Shown in pieces: positions 53,630 to 62,181 of a stretch of 64,000 nucleotides of DNA. Both the position numbers and the translations under genes were made by a program. The stretch's first letter is position 1. Every line of letters begins with the position of its first letter. The DNA lies in the NCBI GenBank assembly GCA_043228905.1, contig JBHGNT010000003.1, positions 18,290,001 to 18,354,000 of the forward strand, read 5' to 3'. This DNA comes from Azolla caroliniana. Lineage: Eukaryota > Polypodiophyta. The notes beneath the pieces were generated by a model, which saw nothing but the letters and a program-made list of their open reading frames with translations, searched no databases and was not told the DNA's origin.

Positions 53630-54345
53630 TGTCGTGAAAATCCGTCACTATGTGCGGATCGTGAGGCAGAACCACCGGGGTTCTGGATCGAAAGGATTCA
53701 AAGTTTGTACTAGCTTTAGCGAGAAAGTATTTAAGATAGATTGAGAGAGATTGATATGGCGATAGAAAGATTTAGAGGGAGAGAGAGGGAGATTAAGATT
53801 GAACCCTTGACTTTAGATTTGAGAAACAAGATTAATACATCACCAATTGGATAACGAATTTTCTTTTTTTTTATTAATTTCTTGATTAATACATAGCTCC
53901 GTTTTTCTTTTATACATGCCCCCATGCATATGATGCATCTGACGGTGCAAGACATGCATGTAATGCATGTGATGCATGTTTGCCATTTGGCACTCATGCA
54001 TTGCATGTGTTGCATGATAACCATGTCACTCATTCAAGCTCTCATGTATGAGAAGTATAATGATAAGATATAACTTAAAGAAATGACTTGCGTGATAACC
54101 ATGTCACTCATTCAAGCTCTCATGTATGAGAAGTATAATGATAAGATATAACTTAAAGAAATGACTTGCGTGATAACCATGTCACTCATTCGACCAACCC
54201 GACCGATCCGTCTGTTCGGTCCCAACCGGTCCGATCTGGTCGCGTCCGTCCTGACCGGTTCAATCCACATCCGATTCGCATTCCATCCGGTCTGGTTCTG
54301 GTTCTGGTTCCGTCACCGTCCGTCCAGTCCGGTAGTTGGTACATT
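53630..54345 (-). repeat. 5' LTR of element G, outer end lost
   Basis: Starts TGTCGTGAAAATCCGTCAC (plus strand) and aligns closely with 40210 onward, including GATCGTGAGGC, TACTAGCTTTAGCGAG and ACATGCATGTAATGCATG. Instead of the tRNA-like module it carries a 78-bp duplication, then the CCGGTCCGATC-rich tail, and breaks at the LINE near 54345, about 390 bp short of the other LTR. Confidence 0.8.
54015..54192. repeat. 78-bp tandem duplication in the G 5' LTR
   Basis: TGATAACCATGTCACTCATTC begins units at 54015, 54093 and 54171. The first two are nearly identical; the third is partial and runs into the C/G-rich tail. The breakpoint GACTTG-CGTGATAACC lies exactly where the tRNA-like module starts in the other LTR. 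Confidence 0.9.
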
Positions 54346-57300
54346 TCGAGGTTTTGACATCTTTTATGTAGAGCAACGTACAACATTTGGAGTGCTTATG
54401 ATAATAAAAGATGAGCTAAATCCTATGGTTGCCTATAATGATCAACGTGGGAGGTGGATGGTTGTCCAATGCATGATAAATGGCGAGACATATGATTTTG
54501 GTGGAATATATGCCCCGAATGCCTCAAGGGATAGAGCTTTACTTTGGCAAGACATTTGTGCTTATCCATGGCCACAAAATGCATTTATATGTGGAGATTT
54601 CAACAACTCTCCCAATGCAGGTGATAACACTAGTGGGCACTCACATATGTTGAGAGAGGAACAATGTCAGTGGTCTAATATGCAAAGCTCATTAGATTGG
54701 GTTGATTTATGGCAAATGACACACCCACATGTTCCTGGTTTTACCTTTCGTCACACCACCCACTCCGCATACTATGCAAGGCTTGATAGATGGTATTTGT
54801 TGCATGCTAGTTAGTATGAAAATTTCACATGTACAATGCATATAGATCATGCTTTGCAGTTGTCAGATCATGCTCATGTCTGGCTAGACCTTGATTTTGG
54901 GAGTCATTCCTATGAAGTCCATCTCCAAAGGAAGAGACTTATGCTCATTAACAACAGCTACCTCAAGCATAAAATCTTCAAGAGGATGGTCTATCACATA
55001 ATACCTCCTCTTTATGTAGAAGTCAACATAGATGTTGATATAGCATGGGTACATTTTGTACATAGATTACAAACAATAATACAAGAGTATGGGAAGTGCT
55101 ATGTCTCAAGACAGAGAGATTACACTCAACAAGCCAAATTTACTTGTCAAGCCCTAACAGAGTTAGCACATAGAAGATCTTTGACTTTACATGAAGAGGA
55201 TGCATTGTGTATGGCCAAACACACATTGATGCTACATGACAAAAATAAATTGGAAAAATGGCAAGTTAGGTCAAGACAAATTCCATTGAAAGACAAAGGA
55301 TGCTCTTCTAAATCCTTCTTCAAAAGGTTGCATCTAATACGCCAAAGGGAATCCATTAAATTCATCAAAACTGGTGATGGTTTGTGGAATACAAACCGAC
55401 TTGAACTAGCCAAGGAATGTGTAACTCACTTCTCTCCCATCTTTGAGAACAATGTCGTTGTTACAGATGAAGTTAAACAAGCTCGAGATACATTCTTGTC
55501 AGTAGTTCAACCCACTATTTGTGTTGATAAAGCTATTGCTTTGGATGCAACATTCACAATGGAGGAGCTCTTGGTGGATCAAAAGGGCATCGGGAAAGGC
55601 AAAGCGCCTAGTCTGGATGGCATTACATTAGAGTTTATTATAGAATTTTGGGATGTTCTTAAGGATTTAATCCTATCTATGGAAAATAATGCTTGGCAAC
55701 AATGGGATATGCCGATGTCATGGAAAGACGGTTTGGTCAAATTAATACCCAAAAAAAAACTGTGTGAATCTTTTTCGGATTGGCAAACAATCACTCTCAT
55801 GCCAGGGATCTACAAACTTATTGCAAAGATAATTGCTAATTGTATTAAGGACACTTTGTTGGGATGCATACATGTAAACCAGTACCGGTTCATTCCTCGA
55901 AGGAAAATTACAGATAATATTGCTAATGCTTATATTGGAATGGAGTATGCCAAATACACCAAACAATATGTATTGCTCATGCAAATTGACATTGAAAAGG
56001 CCTTTGACACCATCCAATGGGATTTTGTGGCAGCCACAATGGTCAAACTAGGATTTGGTCCGAAAATGTCTCAAGTAATCTATTGGCTTTATGGGTCTAG
56101 GACATCTTCATGCATTATTGAGGGTGAATTGACAGATACATGGAGCTTAGCCAAATCAGTACGACAAGGTTGTCCTGTAAGTGCATTGTTGTATGCAATC
56201 ACAACTCATCCACTGATATTGTACATGGATCATCTAGTATCAATTGATCAACTTCATGGTTTGCAAATGAAAGACGGTCATGATTTCGTGGATCAAGCAT
56301 ATTCAGATGATACATCATTCCTATCACAAAACAATCCAAATGATATGAGGGTGATTATGGATGCCCTCAAATTGTATGGATTGGCTGCTGGATTGCATGT
56401 TAACTTCAACAAATCCAAACTTCTACCCTTGACACCATATAGTTGGCATCAACTTCTGTGGCCAGGTTAGGTTGTTAGCCCAAATGAAATGGTTAGACAT
56501 CTTGGCTATCCATTGGGATGGAATGCAATAGGGAAAAGAAAGGTTGAATTGGTTCTGCAAAAAGTGAGACATTGCAACATGGCCACTCCATGTCAAATTG
56601 AGGATAGTGCAATCAATATTCATGGCTTATATGCAGTATTACTTAATTATGATTGATTGGCCGAAACACATGATACAAAAGATTAACTCAGAAATCATAA
56701 GCAACTTTTGGTGCTCTAAGGAGTCGCATAGAGGTATACGACTTTTATCACTCGAGAAGATATGCACTCCACAATTGAGTGGAGGGCTAAACTTTCTTAA
56801 TTTGCATTTGCATATGTTGGCTAGAAAAGCTACTTTATTGCCGAAATTTGCTGAAAAAACATTGCCTTGGGCAAGAATGCTATATGATATGTTTGATCAT
56901 TTGAAAACTAAGTCATTTGGCTCATAAGAAACTAATAATTGGGATGTAGTGTTTGGAAAGCGTGACAGGCACATCAAAGGCTCTTCATTTAGCTGAAAGC
57001 TTTTAAAGCACTGGAAGGACGTATTGCACCACATAAAATGGAGAGGTAGGAATTCAGAATTAGGGAACTCTTTACGCCTCAAAAGCTTACACTGGAGTGC
57101 CAGTCATTAGCTGAACAAGAGCCTAAGAAAGCTTACTTTTTAGCAAAGAAGGGGCTGAAATCAATTGCAGATGTGGTAAATGACCAAGGTCACTTATTGC
57201 ACTTCAATGACATGACATGTTGTTATAATTTTGGGCCACATCATTGCGTTATATGGAATCAAGACACCGAGTTGGTGCTTTCCTTAGTACCTGTGCCACC

Positions 57301-57963
57301 TCTCAATGGAGATTGTAGGATTTAGGATTGGATGTTACAAAAAGGGAACATTGTTATTCCAATGCATAACATTACAACACATTCAATGTATATGTTGTTG
57401 CAACCTGTCCCATAGTTTCACGAACATGCAAATGCATTATGGAACCTACACAAAACGCACTCTTGGTGTAATAACAGGCTTGCAAGCTTATGGAGCTCTG
57501 GTCTTCCACTTAAGCAACGGGTATTCCTATGGAGATGCTTATTGGGTGTGCTCCCGACTGTCGAATCTTCAATAGAGATCAATAGCCTCACTGCATTGTG
57601 CAAGATGTGGTGGATGATTGGAAACAATCCCACACTTATTATGGACTTGTTCATTCACTACAGCATTTGTACAAAGACTAAGTGCCTCTCTTTATCGCAG
57701 ATTTCCTGGCCGAAGGTTTGGTAAACACTTTTGGATATTTGGACAAATTCCATGCGCACTATCCGACAATGCCTATTTTCTCCAATGGACACGATTTTGG
57801 GCACCTTGGACCATTTTGAAAACCCGCAATAATAAGGTCTTTGATCGAAACCAATTGCATGAAGTTAGCTTCTTTAAGCAATCCCTGAGGCAATCTCTAT
57901 TTGATTGTCTGCAACTTAAAGACATCACACTCCAAATTTACAACCTTTTCTTTGAGTGCTTTT
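54346..57963 (+). pseudogene. LINE-2 endonuclease-reverse transcriptase ORF
   Basis: Endonuclease: GGIYAPN, FICGDFNN, RLDRWYL and, after a TAG at 54812, SDHAHV, so the catalytic D and H motifs remain. RT in the 544-codon frame 54836-56470: GIGKGKAPSLDGITLEF, WKDGLVKLIPKKK, TLMPGIYKLIAKIIANC, LLMQIDIEKAFDTIQW, VRQGCPVSALLYAIT and the active box QAYSDDTSFLS (56292-56322), where most LINEs have Y/F-ADD. A TAG at 56467 ends the frame; the sequence then continues with HLGYPLGWN, NLHLHMLARKATLLP and, after frameshifts, HLLWTCSFTTAFVQR and TILKTRNNKVFDRN (zf-RVT and terminal motif) to 57963. The RT frame is long and undamaged, so decay is recent. Confidence 0.9.
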
Positions 57964-58071
57964 AAGCCCTTTAGTGTCTAGTCGACACTTGTATATTTCT
58001 CCTTATTCTTTGTGGGTTTTCACCTCACTTTGTGGTTTCCCACTAGTAATAAAAGTGTTACTAAAAAAAAC
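54346..58071 (+). mobile_element. LINE-2, 5'-truncated non-LTR retrotransposon
   Basis: Begins inside the endonuclease domain and ends in a short poly(A) (ACTAAAAAAAAC at 58060-58072) after AATAAAAGTG, a possible polyadenylation signal. The 3.7-kb body holds endonuclease, RT and a zinc-binding tail. 5' truncation is the usual result of incomplete reverse transcription. A target-site duplication was not found, because the sequences on the two sides (G LTR and a gypsy gag relic) do not match. Confidence 0.88.
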
Positions 58072-58079
58072 AGATTACC

Positions 58080-58620
58080 ATATGCCAGACGTGTATTTGC
58101 TTTTATGTCACAAATTTGTTCTGCTACTTGCATGGCTTCTTCACATGATTGTGGGTTCATCTTCTCCACCTTCACTTGCTGACACCATGACCCATAGCTC
58201 TGGCTCTACATGACTTTGAACCAAGAATAACTCTGTTTCCCTTATCCATCTTGTGAGTGTTATGGAGTTCCTTTCTCCTACATGTGTACGTGGTTTGATT
58301 GTTTTGAATGTACCAAGGTTGTTGCAGCGATCTCTGCCATTGCCTAATTCCATTCTTTGGAACAACTCTTCTAATCTCCCTTGTCCACCTTCCATGTGCC
58401 TTCTTCCTTGCATTTCCATTGTGTTTACTCCTTATCTCTCCTCGTCTCTCAACCATCTCTCCCTTAGTTGCTCCTCCTCGTGATTCCTTAAGTCATATGT
58501 TTCTTTGATTTCTTGCTCTACTTTGTCTTGTACTGTATTGCTCAGTGACGTCCCTACCCCTTCATTCATCTCACTTGGGTTGAAACCCTTTCTCCTTCTC
58601 CTTTCTCTCATGAGTGTGAA
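58080..58620 (-). pseudogene. Ty3/gypsy gag fragment
   Basis: The minus frame includes GERNSITLTRWIRETELFLV and SHVEPELWVMVSASEGG, matching the capsid start of chromovirus-type gag (WIxxxExFLxxxxVxxxxKVxxAS layout). Upstream are arginine-rich segments. It has the same strand as the chromovirus at 35560-40209 and may be its displaced 5' part, with G, H and the LINE in between; the protease region that should link them was not found. Confidence 0.6.
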
Positions 58621-58752
58621 GTATTAAGGAAAAGAATACAAAATGTAAAATAACTAAATAAACAATTATGACTCCTGATATGAAGAATCACACGAATAGG
58701 CACTTGTATTCTATTAGAAAACAAATACACATTTCTCTCTAATTGAGGAGAG
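58621..58752. other. Short spacer before Copia-F
   Basis: AT-rich sequence without recognised features. The bases just before the LTR (GGAGAG) give no testable duplication because the right LTR of Copia-F is truncated. Confidence 0.4.
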
Positions 58753-59321
58753 TGTTGGGAAATCAGTCCCTCCAGATGGGATCCGGTTATCAATGAAGAG
58801 ATCCGAAAACCGGATCGGATGAACCCTGTGAGAATCGGAAGAGATACGGTTACCGATTGGATGGACCTGGTGAGCCGGAAGTAAAGACATATTTGTGAAT
58901 ATGTTTTGAGTAAGCCTATTGAGGCTATATTTGTAAATAGCCCTAAGTTCATATAAGTATAAATATGACTTAAGGCAAACACTTTTGTGTGTGGTTGATG
59001 AGTGGTCATATTATTGTATGTGTATAATTATTGTACATATAGTGTATGAGAGAGAGAGATACAAAGAAATACTCTATTGTAACCGCCGGCTGGCGAAGAT
59101 ACAGAGCTCAAGGTTGTTGCCTCCGAGTTTCTGAGTGTACCCCCTTTCTTTATAGTGTTAGTTTGGAGTCTGTGGGCTCCCATGGTTTTTCCCTATTAGG
59201 GTTTTCCATGTAAACATCCTGTGCACTCTCTATTGTCTGAGGAAGTTTGTGCGTTCTCTCCCCATTTCCCATTTTTGTGTTTGATCCTTCAACAAAGTGT
59301 TTCATTACTCAGTTGTGGCAG
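58753..59321 (+). repeat. 5' LTR of Copia-F
   Basis: Starts TGTTGGGAAATCAGTCCC, has TATAAGTATAAATATGACTT (TATA region), a (GA) run near 59049-59062, CGCCGGCTGGCGAAG and AGTCTGTGGGCTCC, and ends at CAGTTGTGGCA where integrase coding sequence starts. It corresponds to the LTR of Copia-C over its whole length. Confidence 0.85.
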
Positions 59322-61689
59322 TTCGAGGAGTACTGTTGGCTGAAGGGAATCCGGCTCGAGTTTACTGTGCTGAAGACGCCGGAACTAAACGGGTTGGCCG
59401 AAAGGATGAACCGGACCATAATGGAGAGAGTCCGGAGCATGCTAGCACATGCAAAGTTACCCAAGACATTTTGGGCTGAGGCGCTGACAATAGCGACCTA
59501 TGTGATAAACAATCACCCTCAGCACCCTTGGACAGAGACTCACCGCAAAAATTATGGACCGGTAAAGACATGTCTTACCGGCATTTGAAGGTGTTCGGGT
59601 GTCTCACATATGTGCATGTTGCAAAGGACAAGAGGGAAAAGGTGGATCCGAAGTCCAGGCCATGCATATTCCTTGGATATGGCAATGATGAGTTCGGTTA
59701 CCAGGTGTGAGATATGGTCGACCAGAAGGTGTTTCGGAGTCGGGACATAGTCTTCATGGAAGACAAGACCATTGCCGACTGGGAGTCGGAGACGAAGGCG
59801 ATGAACTCTGGATCATCCAATGAAAACCGGCTTGAGGACACAAGGACTTACCCGGTTGAACATCGGACGCTAGCCGGTAACCGAATGACACTCGACGAAC
59901 CAGCCGAATACAGACAAGAAACCGTACCGACCGAAGAAGAAGAAGAAGAAGACACTGAAACCGGACAAGATCCCGAATCGGATGAGGATGAGGAACAAAC
60001 ACAGGAACCTGCAGTCAAAAACCAAGGACGGAGATATCCTCTCCGAGAGAGAATAGCCCCCCGGAGATTTCTGGATGCAGAGCATGTGTTGCTAACCAAT
60101 GAGGGGGAGCTGGAAAGCTTCGAAGAAGCAAAGAGACACATCCACAATCGCAAGTGGTTGAGTGCCATGCAGGATGAGATGGATTCCCTGCATGAGAACC
60201 ACACATATGAATTGACGGAGTTGTCGAAAGGGAAGAGAGCACTTCGGAACAAGTGGGTGTACAAGCTGAAACCGGGAGATGCCGGAAATCCACCAAGGTA
60301 TAAGGCCCGAATCATGGTGAAGGGCTTCTAGCAGAAGAAAGGAGTGGACTTCGATGAGATCTTTGCCCCGGTAGTAAAGATGACATTCATCCGGATGGTA
60401 TTGGGAATAACGGCAAGCGTGGACCTCGAGGTAGAGCAATTGGACGTCAAGACGGCGTTCCTACATGGCAACCTCGAAGAAGAGATCTACATGCATCAAC
60501 CGGAAGGATTTGAGAAGGAAGGGAAGGAGCACCTAGTGTGCTGGCTGAAGAAGAGCTTATACGGATTGAAGCAGGCCCCCCGACAATGGTACTAGAAGTT
60601 CGACTCCTTCATGACCGACCAAGGGTACCACAAAACGCAAGCCGATCACTACGTGTTTTTGAAGAAATTTGACGGAGGAGATTTCCTGATACTCCTCCTA
60701 TATGTGGATGATATGTTGATCGTCGGACGAGACCAAGTCAAGATACGGATGCTGAAGAAGGCTCTGATCCAGACCTTCTCAATGAAAAACTTGGGGCCAA
60801 CAAGACAGATATTGGGAATGCACATCATCCGGAACCAGTCGAAGAACTGGTTATGGTTGTCACAGGAGAAGTACGTGACAAAGGTGCTCCAATGGTTCAA
60901 CATGTCGGAGGCGAAACCGGTCAAGTCGACACTTCCGGCAAACTGCAAGCTATCCGGGAAACAAAGTCCGAGGACAAAGGTGGAGAAGACGGATATGATG
61001 AAGATACCATATGTCTCTACCGTCGGAAGCTTGATGTATGCGATGGTATGTACCCAACCGGATATCAGATATGCAGTCAGAGTGGTAAGTCGGTTCATCA
61101 GCAATCCCAGAAGGGAGCATTGGAACACGGTCAAGTGGATACTCCAATATCTGAAAGACAACTCGAGTATGTGCCTCTGGTTCGGCTCCAATAATCCCCA
61201 ACTTGACAGATTCACGGATTCATATATGTCGGCTGATGCGGATACCAGCCGGTCTACATCCGGATATGTCATGACTTATGTAGGGGGAGCTATATCATGG
61301 CAGTTGAGACTACAGAAGACCGTTGCACTGTCGACAATGGAAGCAGAGTACATGGTAGTTGTGGAAGTTGGCAAGGAGATAATCTGGATGAAGGACTTCA
61401 TCGGAGAGCTAGGAATCCAACAAGAGGAATACCGGCTCTACTACGACAGTCAAAGTGCCATCCACCTTGCAAAGAATGCAGCCTACCATTCCCGGACGAA
61501 ACATATCCAGTGGAGGTACCACTGGTTCCAGGAGAGAGTAGAAGATCAAGAGTTCGTGCTGACGAAGATTCACATGGAGGAGAACGGGTTGGATCCCGGT
61601 GGGATATGCTGACCAAGGTGTTGACTACCGACAAGATGGACGCATGCCGAAAGCAAATCAGGCAGAGGAGACATCCCATGCCAGAGTTA
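59322..61689 (+). pseudogene. Copia-F integrase C-terminal half, RT and RNase H
   Basis: Begins QFEEYCWLKGIRLEFTVLKT and has GLAERMNRTIMERVRSMLA, a frameshift near 59515, VFGCLTYVHVAKDKRE, a TGA near 59708, the acidic linker TEEEEEEDTETGQDPES, then RT (MDFDEIFAPVVKM; box LLYVDDMLIVG at 60695-60725) with TAG stops at 60329-60331 and near 60593. RNase H has LSTMEAEYMVVVEVGKEI, YYDSQSAIHLAKNA and the end DMLTKVLTTDK after a frameshift near 61590. The TAG at 60329 falls on the same glutamine codon that is TAG in Copia-D (near 26433), while Copia-C keeps CAG. Confidence 0.92.
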
Positions 61690-61699
61690 AGGGGGAGAT
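61688..61699 (+). promoter_or_regulatory. Copia-F polypurine tract
   Basis: TTAAGGGGGAGAT directly before the LTR start TGTTAGGAAATCGG. Confidence 0.82.
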
Positions 61700-61902
61700 T
61701 GTTAGGAAATCGGTCCCTCCAGATAGGATGCGTTATGAATGAAGAGATCCGGAAACCGGATCGTATGGACCCGGTGAGAACCGGAAGAGATCCGATTACG
61801 GATCGGATGGACCTAGTGAGCCGGAAGTAGAGACATATTTGTGAATATCTTTTCAGTAAGCCTATTGAGGCTTTATTTGTAAATAGCCCTAAGTTCATAT
61901 AA
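61700..61902 (+). repeat. 3' LTR of Copia-F, truncated
   Basis: TGTTAGGAAATCGGTCCC to CCTAAGTTCATATAA matches the first ~200 bp of the 5' LTR and stops just at the TATA region. The sequence then changes to unrelated DNA (ACACCGGGACATTTG). Confidence 0.88.
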
Positions 61903-62181
61903 ACACCGGGACATTTGAAACAGGTAATATGTCGCATTTTAAGAACTATCCGTCAAAAAAAGACACAAAATAGGTCGATTGACAAAAAGGGGTGCCGCAT
62001 GCGTAAAGGATTTTCAAAAATGACCCAAAAATATATTGATTTTAAGCATGTCCAAAATTGTAGCTCTTTCAAAAAATGCCTAAATAATAGACATGCCAAA
62101 CTTACAAAAGAATGTACAAAATGACTACCACCTATATTTATACATATTCGTTAACTGACATTTTGATGTACAATTCAATAT
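61903..62181. other. Sequence downstream of the DUF7869-type gene
   Basis: AT-rich, with TCAAAAATGACC/TCAAAAAATGCC words spaced about 60 bp apart. It could be the 3' flank or terminal region of a transposon carrying the DUF7869-type gene, but no inverted repeats were found. Confidence 0.35.

Larger units (their letters stand above)
40210..54345 (-). mobile_element. Ty3/gypsy element G with a nested element H
   Basis: Minus-strand order: 5' LTR (53630-54345, outer end lost), primer-binding site, gag, then a 7-kb insertion (element H), then protease, RT, RNase H, integrase, polypurine tract and 3' LTR (40210-41443). It sits directly next to the chromovirus linker at 40209, so it probably inserted into element I. 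Gag and pol match one family known to me from moss, fern and lycophyte genomes by its unusual RT/RNase H wording (for example GMTSGCATLDLAMLRWIAYI). It is inactive because of stops and the insertion. Confidence 0.88.
58753..61902 (+). mobile_element. Copia-F, internally deleted Ty1/copia element
   Basis: 5' LTR (58753 to about 59321) is fused directly to the second half of integrase; RT, RNase H, polypurine tract and the first 200 bp of the 3' LTR follow. Gag, protease and the integrase N-terminus are missing. It belongs to the same family as C and D. It could move only if supplied with proteins in trans, and the truncated 3' LTR makes that unlikely. Confidence 0.93.

Noticed and set aside
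54161-54345. N-terminal part of the 217-codon plus-strand frame fused to LINE endonuclease
   Set aside because: The first ~60 codons are translated LTR tail sequence (CCGGTCC repeats); endonuclease similarity starts near 54346.
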